Source: an uncultured Bacilli bacterium
Lineage (GTDB): Bacteria > Bacillota_I > Bacilli_A > RF39 > UBA660
Assembly (NCBI GenBank): GCA_910587775.1
Contig: CAJUNF010000017.1
Span: forward strand, 1-27,962
DNA length: 27,962 bases
Reading direction: 5' to 3'
In this document: positions 14,500-22,591 of the stretch, piece by piece
Layout: the number at the start of each line of letters is the position of its first letter
Numbering within the stretch: position 1 is the stretch's first letter
Made by a program: the position numbers and the translations under genes
Notes under the pieces: generated by a model
The model's input: the letters and a program-made list of their open reading frames with translations, nothing else
The model's database searches: none
Told to the model about the DNA's origin: nothing

Positions 14500-15525
14500 A
14501 TGAAAACAACAAAAGATATAAAAGACAAAGATAAGGCACTAGAACAAGTACTAATAGATATTGAACGTCAATTTGGAAAAGGTGCTATTATGAAATTAGG
14601 AGCGCAAGAACACATGGAAGTAGAAGTAACTTCAAGTGGCTCACTTTCACTAGATATAGCATTAGGAGTTGGAGGATATCCAAAAGGAAGAATTATTGAA
14701 ATTTATGGTCCTGAATCATCTGGAAAAACTACTTTTGCACTTCATGCGATTGCAGAAGTACAGAAATCTGGTGGAAGAGCAGCTTTTATTGATGCCGAAC
14801 ACGCCCTAGACCCTGTTTATGCTAAAAATGTAGGAGTTAATATTAATGAGCTATTATTATCTCAGCCAGATACTGGAGAGCAAGCTTTAGAAATTTGTGA
14901 AGCACTCGTAAGAAGTGAAGCAGTAAATATTATAGTAATTGATTCAGTAGCAGCATTAGTTCCTCAAGCTGAAATTGATGGAGATATGGGTGATAGTCAT
15001 GTAGGACTTCAAGCAAGACTAATGAGTCAAGCACTAAGAAAATTATCAGGAACTATTAATAAAACGAAAACAACAGCTATTTTTATTAATCAATTACGTG
15101 AAAAAGTGGGAGTAATGTTTGGTAATCCTGAAACAACTCCTGGTGGAAGAGCACTTAAATTTTATGCTACCATTCGAATGGATGTTAGAAGAGGAGAACA
15201 AATTAAACAAGGTGATGGAATAATTGGAAACAGAACCAATGTAAAAGTTGTTAAAAATAAAGTAGCACCACCATTTAAGACTGCCAGCGTTGATATTATG
15301 TATGGAGAAGGAGTAAGCCGTGAAGGGGAATTAATTGATATTGCAAGTGAAATTAATATCATTGAAAAAAGTGGTGCATGGTATTCATATAATGGAGAAA
15401 AAATAGGACAAGGAAAAGAAAATGTAAAAACTTTCTTAAAAGAAAAGAAAGAATTAAAAGAAGAAATAGAAAAAAAAGTACGAGAACACTATGGGTTCCA
15501 AAAAGAAGAAGTGAAAAAAGGTTAA
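14500..15525 (+). CDS. recA: RecA recombinase
   Basis: 341 residues. It forms the DNA strand-exchange filament and triggers LexA self-cleavage in the SOS response. The Walker A 'GPESSGKT' is at residues 70-77. 'FIDAEHALDP', the Walker B region 'IIVIDSVAALVP' and the DNA-binding loops around 'QALRKLSG' and 'NQLREKVGVMFGNPETTPGG' all match the family. The acidic C-terminal tail of many RecA proteins is short here, ending in a Lys/Glu-rich helix. AGGAGG is placed ideally before the ATG. It is transcribed alone between two terminators, with an SOS-box-like operator. The cinA gene, often between pgsA and recA in Bacilli, is absent; the tmk-like operon occupies that place. Confidence 0.98.
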   Translation: MKTTKDIKDKDKALEQVLIDIERQFGKGAIMKLGAQEHMEVEVTSSGSLSLDIALGVGGYPKGRIIEIYGPESSGKTTFALHAIAEVQKSGGRAAFIDAEHALDPVYAKNVGVNINELLLSQPDTGEQALEICEALVRSEAVNIIVIDSVAALVPQAEIDGDMGDSHVGLQARLMSQALRKLSGTINKTKTTAIFINQLREKVGVMFGNPETTPGGRALKFYATIRMDVRRGEQIKQGDGIIGNRTNVKVVKNKVAPPFKTASVDIMYGEGVSREGELIDIASEINIIEKSGAWYSYNGEKIGQGKENVKTFLKEKKELKEEIEKKVREHYGFQKEEVKKG

Positions 15526-15541
15526 TTGTTAACCCTTTTTT
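15514..15541 (+). terminator. recA terminator
   Basis: AAAAAAGGTTAA / TTAACC(c)TTTTTT stem with a TTG loop, overlapping the recA stop codon, then T-rich sequence. Confidence 0.8.
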
Positions 15542-15542
15542 A

Positions 15543-15572
15543 TTGTTAAAAAAAGATTTTAAATGTTATAAT
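15543..15572 (+). promoter_or_regulatory. thyX promoter
   Basis: TTGTTA (15543-15548), 18-nt spacer, TATAAT (15567-15572) with an extended TG. The ribosome site GAAAGGA lies 7-8 nt before the ATG. Confidence 0.65.
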
Positions 15573-15609
15573 CAAAAAAAGATGCAAAAGGGTATAGAAA
15601 GGATTAAAA

Positions 15610-17103
15610 ATGAAAATAGAGTTATTAGGTTCCCTAGATTATAAAAAACTAGAGGAAGCGTTAAAAGGAAAAGTAGAAAATGTTGAAGAAATAATCAATG
15701 AAATTAAAAAATTAGCAAAAGAGCAAAAAACAAATGTAGTAGCAACTGCTGCTCGTCTTTCAAGATTCCCTGGTAATGTTTTTGAAGTATTAAATATTTC
15801 TGAACAAAATAGTTATGAAAAAAATGTGAATTTTATTAAAAGAGTAATTGGAATGGGTCATGATTCTATTACAGATCATGATTATTTTGTCTTTGGAATA
15901 GAAAATGTCAGTGCATTGATAGAACAGATGATAATTGCTGAACGTTTTTCCTCTTTTACCATTAAATCAAGAAGAGAAGTTGATTTTACCAATGCAGGAT
16001 TTTATATTCCAAATTTTCATGATGAAAATGGTATAATTATCAGTAACAATAATCAAGTAAAAGAAGAATATCAAAACCATATGAAATCTTTATTTCAAAA
16101 TTATGGTCAATTTGTAAATCAAAATATGAAACTAGAAGATGCTAGATTTATTCTTCCGTATTGCTATTATTCTAACATTATAATGGGAATCGATGCACAT
16201 ACTTTGAAAGATATGATTATCAAATTTACCAAAACAAAATATGCTAAAATAGAAGAACTAAGAATATTTGGAGAACGATTAAAAGAAATTGCCAAAGAAT
16301 CTTGTGAGTATATTTTGGATGAGATTGATAAAACACCTCTAAATTTAGAAGATGGTGTAGATGAATTTTTAAATTCTAATTTACAACGAGGAGACTATCA
16401 AGTTTTAGATAGACCAAAGTTACTAAATCATACCGAAAATACAGATGATGTAATTTTGATGTCTGCTTTAATGAGAAGATATCAATATAACCATTTAGAA
16501 GCTAAAATAGTTTTAGAAAAATTGAGCAAAAATAATCCAGAGTTCAAACAAATTTTAATGCGCAAAATTGCTTTTGAGTCAGATCGCTTAGAGTTTACTC
16601 AAGTAAATTTTCAATTCCAACTAGCACTATCTTATGCTGTTTTAACCCATTTAACAAGACATCGAACACATGATATGATTTTTCCAGATTTTGCACCAAT
16701 CATTGACTTAATGCAATACAAAATTCCTCCAACATTAAATGAGGGACAACAAAAAGAACTTCAAAAAATATTTAAAAATAATTTTGAAGTTTATCAAAGT
16801 TTGAAAGAACAATATCATATTAGAGAAGAAGATTTAGTTTACTTTACCTTATCTGGCAATATGTGTAACATATTAACAAATATGAATGGTTGGGATTTAA
16901 GACATATTTTAGAACTTAGAATGTGTAATAAAGCTCAGTGGGAAACAAGAGCAATGGCAAATGGAATGTATCAAGAAGTATCAAAACAAAAAGATGCTGA
17001 ATTATTTAGTAGTGTTCTTGGACCAACTTGTGTTACGCAAAGAGTTTGTAATGAAGGCAAAGAATCTTGTGGACGCATTTTAAAATTGTTAGATCAAGAC
17101 TAA
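15610..17103 (+). CDS. thyX: double-length FAD-dependent thymidylate synthase (tandem ThyX domains)
   Basis: 497 residues, about twice a usual ThyX. ThyX makes dTMP from dUMP using methylene-tetrahydrofolate, FAD and NADPH. The N-terminal half has 'GHDSITDHDYFVFGIENVSALIEQ' (83-106), matching the FAD-binding GHxS..H region, then 'ERFSSFTIKSRR' (111-122) in place of the RHR...S..SRY signature, and 'LEDARFILP' (175-183). The C-terminal half has a true RHR (350-352) without the following serines, and 'ELRMCNKAQWETRAMA' (435-450), the conserved ThyX end. The halves thus look complementary. A tail with Cys474, Cys480 and Cys487 could bind a metal or form a disulfide. Double-length ThyX proteins are, from memory, known in Chlamydia and some anaerobes. 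It is monocistronic. A TMP-kinase family gene lies about 3 kb upstream. Confidence 0.88.
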   Translation: MKIELLGSLDYKKLEEALKGKVENVEEIINEIKKLAKEQKTNVVATAARLSRFPGNVFEVLNISEQNSYEKNVNFIKRVIGMGHDSITDHDYFVFGIENVSALIEQMIIAERFSSFTIKSRREVDFTNAGFYIPNFHDENGIIISNNNQVKEEYQNHMKSLFQNYGQFVNQNMKLEDARFILPYCYYSNIIMGIDAHTLKDMIIKFTKTKYAKIEELRIFGERLKEIAKESCEYILDEIDKTPLNLEDGVDEFLNSNLQRGDYQVLDRPKLLNHTENTDDVILMSALMRRYQYNHLEAKIVLEKLSKNNPEFKQILMRKIAFESDRLEFTQVNFQFQLALSYAVLTHLTRHRTHDMIFPDFAPIIDLMQYKIPPTLNEGQQKELQKIFKNNFEVYQSLKEQYHIREEDLVYFTLSGNMCNILTNMNGWDLRHILELRMCNKAQWETRAMANGMYQEVSKQKDAELFSSVLGPTCVTQRVCNEGKESCGRILKLLDQD

Positions 17104-17128
17104 AGAAGAAGTTTAAAACTTCTTTTTT
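17104..17128 (+). terminator. thyX terminator
   Basis: AAGAAGT / ACTTCTT stem (17106-17112 with 17118-17124), small A/T loop, then a T-run. Confidence 0.75.
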
Positions 17129-17129
17129 C

Positions 17130-17158
17130 TTGTAAAAATTATCATTTCTATTTATAAT
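17130..17158 (+). promoter_or_regulatory. rny promoter
   Basis: TTGTAA (17130-17135), 17-nt spacer, TATAAT (17153-17158). A second TATAAT at 17185-17190 lacks a good -35. Confidence 0.7.
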
Positions 17159-17161
17159 GAA

Positions 17162-17190
17162 ATTATAGATTATGAATTATTATCTATAAT
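17162..17190 (+). repeat. 9-bp inverted repeat in the rny leader
   Basis: ATTATAGAT (17162-17170) and ATCTATAAT (17182-17190) are perfect inverted copies separated by 11 nt. They lie just downstream of the rny promoter, about 7 nt before AGGAGG. They could be a leader hairpin or an operator, or chance in AT-rich DNA. Confidence 0.4.
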
Positions 17191-17209
17191 AAAAAATAGG
17201 AGGAAAGAA

Positions 17210-18763
17210 ATGGAATTTAATGTAATGTCCATTTTAACTCTATTCATTGGAATTTTTATTGGTACACTCTTCATAACAATCCTAAATTATTTTAGAGGAG
17301 TAAACGCTGAAAAAAAAGCTGATAAATTTTTAGAAGAGGCAAAAAAAGAAGCTGAAAAGCAAAAAAGAGATCGCCTCTTAGAAATAAAAGAAGAGTCTTA
17401 TAAATTAAAACAAGAATTAGATCGTGAAATAAAACAGAAAAAAGAAGAAGCTAAAGAAGCTGAATCACGTCTACTTCAAAGAGAAGCAAGTTTAGATAAA
17501 AGAGATGAAATGCTTCAAAAAAGAGATAGTATGTTAGAAGAAAAAGACTCAAACCTATTAGCAAAACAAAAAGAATTACAAGAAAAAGAAGTTAAGATGG
17601 ATGAAATGTACAAAGAGGAAATAGCTCTTTTAGAATCAATTGCTAAATTCTCAAAAGAAAAAGCACATGACATGATCATGAAACGAGTAGAAAATGACAT
17701 GGCAAAAGAAATAGCTGATTACTGCAAAGAAAAAGAAACAGAAGCTAAATTAGTTGCGCATGAAAGATCAAGACAAATTATTGTAGAAAGTATGGAACGC
17801 TACTCTGAAGATGTAGCAAGTGAGCAAACTGTTAGTACGATTACTCTTCCAAGTGATGACATGAAAGGTAGATTGATTGGTAGAGAAGGTAGAAATATTA
17901 GAACTATTGAGGCAGTAACAGGGGTAGATCTAATTATTGATGATACTCCAGAAGCAATTGTAATATCAAGTTTTGATCCATTAAGAAGAGAAATAGCTAA
18001 GATTACAATAGAAACGCTAATTAAAGATGGAAGAATTCATCCTGCAAGAATAGAAGAAGTATATGACAAAGTATCAAAAGACATCAATACTAAAATTACA
18101 GAAATTGGAAATGAAACAATTTATGAATTAGGTATTACAAGAATGGATCCTGAATTAATTAACTTGATAGGAAAATTACATTTTAGATCAAGTTATGGTC
18201 AAAATGCGTTACAACATTCAAAAGAAGTTGCATCACTTACTGGATTGATGGCTAGTGAACTTGGAGAAAACGTAATGTTAGCAAAACGAGCTGGACTATT
18301 ACATGATATAGGAAAATCTATTGATTTTGAAATGGAAGGAAGTCATGTAGAAATTGGAATTGATATTGCTAAAAAATATCATGAAGATGAAATAGTAATT
18401 AATGCGATTGCATCTCATCATGGAGACCATGAAAAAAACTCAATTATCGCAGCATTAGTAGAGATTGCAGATACATTATCAGCAGCAAGACCAGGAGCAA
18501 GAAATGATTCATTAGATAATTACATTAAACGTTTAGAACAATTAGAAGCTATTGGAAATTCTTTTGAAGGTGTTGAAAAAACATTTGCTATGCAAGCTGG
18601 AAGAGAAGTTCGTGTTATGGTAAAACCAGAAGAGGTAGATGACTTAACTAGCTATAAAATAGCACGTGAAATGAAAGAAAAAGTGGAAAAAGAAATGCAA
18701 TATCCTGGTACAATTAAAATTATAGTTATTCGTGAGTCTCGTGCACAAGAAGAAGCAAAATAA
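17210..18763 (+). CDS. rny: ribonuclease Y
   Basis: 517 residues, the normal length. RNase Y is a membrane-bound endonuclease that starts mRNA decay in Firmicutes. An N-terminal membrane helix (about 5-27) is followed by a long Lys/Glu-rich coiled coil (about 30-165). The KH domain has 'MKGRLIGREGRNIRTIE' (about 218-234). The HD domain has the metal-binding 'LLHDIGKS' near residue 365 and 'ASHHGDHE'. The C-terminal 'YPGTIKIIVIRESRAQEEAK' is diagnostic. AGGAGG precedes the ATG. recA followed by rny (ymdA) is conserved in Bacillus, here with thyX inserted between. Confidence 0.97.
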   Translation: MEFNVMSILTLFIGIFIGTLFITILNYFRGVNAEKKADKFLEEAKKEAEKQKRDRLLEIKEESYKLKQELDREIKQKKEEAKEAESRLLQREASLDKRDEMLQKRDSMLEEKDSNLLAKQKELQEKEVKMDEMYKEEIALLESIAKFSKEKAHDMIMKRVENDMAKEIADYCKEKETEAKLVAHERSRQIIVESMERYSEDVASEQTVSTITLPSDDMKGRLIGREGRNIRTIEAVTGVDLIIDDTPEAIVISSFDPLRREIAKITIETLIKDGRIHPARIEEVYDKVSKDINTKITEIGNETIYELGITRMDPELINLIGKLHFRSSYGQNALQHSKEVASLTGLMASELGENVMLAKRAGLLHDIGKSIDFEMEGSHVEIGIDIAKKYHEDEIVINAIASHHGDHEKNSIIAALVEIADTLSAARPGARNDSLDNYIKRLEQLEAIGNSFEGVEKTFAMQAGREVRVMVKPEEVDDLTSYKIAREMKEKVEKEMQYPGTIKIIVIRESRAQEEAK

Positions 18764-18774
18764 GCTTCTTTTTT
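18749..18774 (+). terminator. rny terminator
   Basis: AAGAAGC (18750-18756) pairs with GCTTCTT (18764-18770), followed by T's. The rny stop codon lies in the loop. Confidence 0.8.
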
Positions 18775-18798
18775 CTATCCTTTTTTTTGATGTTCTAG

Positions 18799-18804
18799 TA
18801 TAAT
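18799..18804 (+). promoter_or_regulatory. -10 of exoA
   Basis: TATAAT 22 nt before the exoA ATG; the -35 is not clear. The overlapping upstream ATG at 18803 is therefore not a start codon. Confidence 0.5.
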
Positions 18805-18826
18805 GAAACTAAGAAACGAGGTAAAT

Positions 18827-19579
18827 ATGAAACTAGTATCTTGGAATGTAGCAGGATTTCGTTCGTGTTTAAAAAAAGGATTTTCTGACTTTTTTGAAGA
18901 GATAAATGCTGACATTTTTTGTATTCAAGAAGCAAAATTAACAATGGAAGAATTAGAATTTAAGCCAGTTGGTTATGAAATATATTTAAACTCAGCAAAT
19001 AAAAAAGGTTATTCAGGAACTCTTATTTTTACAAAATTAAAACCAATAAATGTGAAATATGGTATGGGCATAGAAGAGCATGATCAGGAAGGAAGAATGA
19101 TTACTTTAGAATTTGAAAAATTCTTTTTAATAAATGTTTATGTTCCAAATTCAAAAAGAGGATTACTTCGATTAGATTATCGTATGACTTGGGAAAATGA
19201 TTTTTTAAATTATGTCAAAACATTAGAAAAAAATAAACCAGTAATATTTTGTGGAGATTTAAATGTTTGTCACAAAGAAATTGATATAGCAAATCCTAAA
19301 ACAAATTTAAGAAGTGCAGGATTTACAATAGAAGAAAGAAATAAATTTACTATACTTTTAGATAATGGATTTATAGACACATATCGTTATCAAAATCCTG
19401 ATAAAGTAGCTTATACTTGGTGGACATATTTTGCTCAAGCAAGAGCTCGCAACATTGGTTGGCGTCTTGATTACTTTGTGATATCAGAAAAGTTACTATT
19501 AAAATTGAAAGAGTCTGCTATTTATAGTGAAATAATGGGAAGTGACCACTGTCCAATAGGACTAGAAATGAATATATGA
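18827..19579 (+). CDS. exoA: exodeoxyribonuclease III / AP endonuclease
   Basis: 250 residues, typical length. It cuts DNA 5' to abasic sites in base excision repair, downstream of glycosylases such as the Nth encoded in this window. Motifs: 'LVSWNVAGFRS' (N-terminal Asn), 'IQEAKL' (metal-binding Glu), 'YVPNSKRG', 'DYRMTWE', 'FCGDLNVCHKEIDIANP' (catalytic Asp/Asn) and 'GSDHCPIGLEM' (catalytic Asp-His pair). The start MKLVSWNVAG with GAGGT upstream is chosen over an ATG at 18803 that sits in the promoter. No terminator is evident after it; a decayed region follows. Confidence 0.96.
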   Translation: MKLVSWNVAGFRSCLKKGFSDFFEEINADIFCIQEAKLTMEELEFKPVGYEIYLNSANKKGYSGTLIFTKLKPINVKYGMGIEEHDQEGRMITLEFEKFFLINVYVPNSKRGLLRLDYRMTWENDFLNYVKTLEKNKPVIFCGDLNVCHKEIDIANPKTNLRSAGFTIEERNKFTILLDNGFIDTYRYQNPDKVAYTWWTYFAQARARNIGWRLDYFVISEKLLLKLKESAIYSEIMGSDHCPIGLEMNI

Positions 19580-19615
19580 AATGAAAATAGAATATCAAAA
19601 TAAAATTCATATATT
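19571..19615 (+). repeat. 10-bp inverted repeat at the end of exoA
   Basis: AATATATGAA (19571-19580) and TTCATATATT (19606-19615), perfect inverted copies with a 25-nt loop. No T-run follows on the plus strand, so it is not a standard terminator. It may protect the mRNA 3' end. Confidence 0.35.
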
Positions 19616-20084
19616 AAAAAAATAAAAATTTTTAATTTGGTTTATGGATTAATAATGCAGAAAAGAAAATTAAAAAGAAAATACTAAAGTAAAAACATAT
19701 TTTTATCAAAATCACTGATTTATTTTTTCTTGCTACTATATTTATTCCTTTTATTATCATTATAAATTATAATTCTGAATTCTGGATTAACGTTTTCGGA
19801 ATCTCTTACGGTTTAATTATATTTCTTATTTTTAATTTTTTATTTAATATTATATTTTCTTCTAGAAAAAAATCAATAATATTACCAAAGAAACAATTAC
19901 AGATTCACTAAAAAATGGAAAAATAGTTTCTAAAAACTGGAATGAAGTAGAATTAATGTATATAAATAATGAATTTATTATAATTATCTGTAATAAAAAT
20001 GTTTCTTTCTATTATGAAAATAAAAATAAGTTATCGGAAACATTAATAGAATTTATTCATACAAATAACATAAATATCCCCGTA
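19581..20084 (+). pseudogene. decayed YcxB-like membrane protein gene
   Basis: Reading frames broken by stops and shifts spell out a recognisable layout. ATG 19581 opens 'MKIEYQNKI' but stops after 14 codons. Another frame gives 'FNLVYGLIMQKRKLKRKY', then stops. A third piece (19693-19908) holds two hydrophobic helices, 'LFFLATIFIPFIIII' and 'GLIIFLIFNFLF'. After a further shift, 'SLKNGKIVSKNWNEVELMYI' and 'NNEFIIIICNKN' resemble the C-terminal domain of YcxB-like proteins. The combined length, about 168 codons, fits that family. The 93-residue ORF starting at 19956 is the surviving tail. I read this as a pseudogene; the family call is by eye. Confidence 0.5.
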
Positions 20085-20763
20085 ATTGAAAATAGAAAAA
20101 AGAAAAGCTTTTTGCTTTTGATATTAAAATATATTTTAATTTTTTTTCTTTTGTTTTGCGCGTTAGTATTCCTTGAAATAAAAAGAAATGAAGTATTAAA
20201 TGAAGAACTAGATGAAATAAAATTTCATGAAATGTGATAAATGAAAATATAGAATCAGTTGGTGATAGCAGTAAACTAGAAAAAGTTGCTAAAGAATTTT
20301 TAAAACACTATTTTGAAAGAAAAGAAGAATATTTAAAAATAAATTCTTTAAATTTTTTTGAAAATTACAGTATCACAGATTTATTGTTACGAAAAAAGAA
20401 AATAGTAGAATATTAAGATCACTTATCGGAACATAAAGAAGAATCGTTAAAAAAATTGAAGAGACTAAATCTTTATTAAAAGAAGAAGAAATAAAAAAAT
20501 ATGCGAAAGAAAAAGAAATAGAAGATTGGAATATCGAAAAGTTTTTTCAAAAAATAATTTATGTTTTAGAAAATGATATAAATTATTCATGGGAAGAATA
20601 AAAAAATAAAATAAATGAAAAAACAAAATATTTAGAAAAATTATTATATCTTCTTATAAAAGAAGATGCTGATTGGATAATCGAAGAAGATTATCAAGAA
20701 TATTTAGAAAATTTTAATTTATTTCATGATTTTCCTTTAAAAGATAATCATGAAGTAATATAA
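20085..20763 (+). pseudogene. decayed membrane-anchored helical protein gene
   Basis: Continues from the previous remnant. Pieces are a membrane helix ('FLLLILKYILIFFLLFCALVFLE' region, about 20106-20175), a shift near 20234, 'SSKLEKVAKEFLKHYFERKEEYLK' to a stop at 20414-20416, and then another frame. That last frame runs 'RRIVKKIEETKSLLKEEEI...YAKEKEIEDWNIEKFFQKI' with in-frame stops near 20425 and 20600, and ends at the TAA at 20761. The layout (anchor, then a helical outer region ending in a Trp/Asp-containing segment) resembles an uncharacterised exported family in gut Firmicutes. No start with a good ribosome site is seen for any piece, and no function is assigned. Confidence 0.45.
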
Positions 20764-20767
20764 AAAG

Positions 20768-20800
20768 CTAGACTATAATTTTTAGTCTAGTTTTAGTTTT
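20768..20800. terminator. bidirectional terminator
   Basis: CTAGACTA (20768-20775) pairs with TAGTCTAG (20783-20790), 7-nt loop, with T-rich tails on both strands. It ends the RNase J gene from the right and anything read from the decayed region on the left. Confidence 0.8.
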
Positions 20801-22478
20801 AATTTTCGCTTTCTCTTACTTCCATAATAACTGGTAATACAATGGGATGTCTTCCTGTAAGTTCACTAATAAATGGATGAAGTTCTAAAATAATTTGATT
20901 TTTTAAATCTGTATAATTATAAGATCCACTTTGTAAAGATTTATTTACAACTTCACTAACTTTTCGCTCAATTTGATTGATTAATTCTCCGTTTTCATTA
21001 ACTAGAACAAATCCTCGTGTAGTTACATTAGGTTTAATCAATAACTTACGAGTAAGAGGGTTAATATTCAAAATAGTAAGTAAAATTCCATCTTTACTCA
21101 TTAATTTACGATCTTTTAATACAACAGATCCTATATTTCCAATACGAGATCCATCGACATAAACATCTCCTGCTTGAACACTGTCTCCTCTTGTAATCCC
21201 ATCGTTATTCAAATTCAAAACATCTCCATTTTGACAAATAAATACATGATCTTCTTTGATTCCACAATCACAAGCTAATTCTTTATGAGCCATTAACATA
21301 CGATATTCTCCATGCATAGGCATAAAGTATTCTGGTTTTATTAAACGTAACATTAATTTAAGCTCATCACCCTTAGCATGACCAGATGTATGAATATCAC
21401 TAAATTCTGTATTAGTAAATACTCTTACACCTTTTAAATAAAGCTTATTAATTACACGATTAATACTTGCAGCATTTCCTGGAATTGGTGAAGAAGAGAA
21501 GACTACTAAATCATCATTTAATAAAGAGATTTGTTTATGAACTCCATTAGCAATACGAGAAAGAGCAGCTAATGGCTCACCTTGACTTCCAGTACATAAA
21601 ATACAAATTTCATTTCTTTTTAAATTTTTCGCTTTATTGGCATCAATAAAAATGCTACGATCAGTTAAAAGTCCATTACTTAAGGCAAGTTCTATACTTG
21701 TTTCCATACTTCTACCAAATACAACAATTTGGCGATTATACTTTTTACAAGTTTCAACAATATGTTTTACACGATAAATGTTAGATGCAAATGTCGCTAA
21801 AATAATTCTTCCATGATGTCTACCAATAATATCATTTAATGTTTCATCAACACAACTTTCACTTTTTGAAAATCCTTCTGATAAGGCATTTGTGCTATCA
21901 CTTAATAATAACTTAACTCCTTGTTCTCCAATTCTTGCCATTTTATGAATATCTGCCATTGGACCAATTGGTGTCAAATCAAATTTAAAATCTCCTGTTT
22001 CAAAAATAATTCCATTTGGTGTATGAATCGCCATTGCATAACTATCTGGAATAGAGTGAGTCGTAGTAACAAATTCAATTTCAAAATGTTTAAATTTCAA
22101 TACCGTTTCAGCATTATATACTTGTACATTTTCATATTTAATATTATTATCTACAAGTTTATTTTTAATCAAATGTGTTGCAATTCTAGGTGCATAAATA
22201 ACTGGTATATCTACATTTTGTAATAAAAAAGCAATTCCTCCAATATGATCTTCATGACCATGGGTTATAATAAGTGCTTTAATGCGTTCCTTATTTTGTT
22301 TCAAATAAGTAACATCTTGAATAACATAATCAACACCCATTAATTCACTTTCTGGAAACATAACTCCAGCATCAATTATGATAAGTTCATCATTATGGGA
22401 TACAACATACATATTTTTTCCCACTTCACCAAGGCCGCCTAAAGCAATAACGGACGTGGTACATCCTTTATTTTCCAT
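20799..22478 (-). CDS. rnj: ribonuclease J
   Basis: 559 residues. RNase J is a metallo-beta-lactamase/beta-CASP nuclease with 5'-3' exonuclease and endonuclease activity in RNA decay and rRNA maturation. The zinc site 'ITHGHEDHIGG' is near residue 75, with 'FETGDFKFD', 'LLSDSTNA' and the beta-CASP 'IPGNAASINRVI' and 'SGHAKGDELKLMLRLIKPEYFMPMHGEYRM' regions. The C-terminal domain has 'GSVVLKDRKLMSKDGILL' and ends in 'RHPIVLPVIMEV'. AAAGGAAG precedes the ATG. Whether it is the J1 or J2 type cannot be settled; the full zinc motif suggests an active enzyme. It is monocistronic and divergent from the prepilin gene. Confidence 0.95.
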   Translation of the reverse strand: MENKGCTTSVIALGGLGEVGKNMYVVSHNDELIIIDAGVMFPESELMGVDYVIQDVTYLKQNKERIKALIITHGHEDHIGGIAFLLQNVDIPVIYAPRIATHLIKNKLVDNNIKYENVQVYNAETVLKFKHFEIEFVTTTHSIPDSYAMAIHTPNGIIFETGDFKFDLTPIGPMADIHKMARIGEQGVKLLLSDSTNALSEGFSKSESCVDETLNDIIGRHHGRIILATFASNIYRVKHIVETCKKYNRQIVVFGRSMETSIELALSNGLLTDRSIFIDANKAKNLKRNEICILCTGSQGEPLAALSRIANGVHKQISLLNDDLVVFSSSPIPGNAASINRVINKLYLKGVRVFTNTEFSDIHTSGHAKGDELKLMLRLIKPEYFMPMHGEYRMLMAHKELACDCGIKEDHVFICQNGDVLNLNNDGITRGDSVQAGDVYVDGSRIGNIGSVVLKDRKLMSKDGILLTILNINPLTRKLLIKPNVTTRGFVLVNENGELINQIERKVSEVVNKSLQSGSYNYTDLKNQIILELHPFISELTGRHPIVLPVIMEVRESEN

Positions 22479-22528
22479 AAAATCTTCCTTTCAAAATAAA
22501 AAAATATAAAGTTTTTTTGCGTGATAAA

Positions 22529-22557
22529 ATTATAGCGCAATTTCTTTGTTTTGTAAA
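22529..22557 (-). promoter_or_regulatory. RNase J promoter
   Basis: On the minus strand TTTACA (22557-22552), 17-nt spacer, TATAAT (22534-22529). TTGCG (22517-22521) and CGCAA (22536-22540) form an inverted repeat around the -10. The -35 falls within the spacer of the divergent prepilin promoter, so the two may compete. Confidence 0.7.
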
Positions 22558-22564
22558 GGTTATA

Positions 22565-22573
22565 TGCTATAAT
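22565..22573 (+). promoter_or_regulatory. extended -10 promoter of the prepilin gene
   Basis: TGCTATAAT, a perfect extended -10, with a weak TTTGTT/TTGTTT at the -35 position. It is 18 nt before the ATG. Confidence 0.6.
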
Positions 22574-22591
22574 TACCAGTAGGTGAAGATT

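Noticed and set aside
19581..20763. Reassigned stop codons as an explanation for the broken frames
   Set aside because: All surrounding genes read through to full length with standard stops, and the breaks include frame shifts, not only stops.
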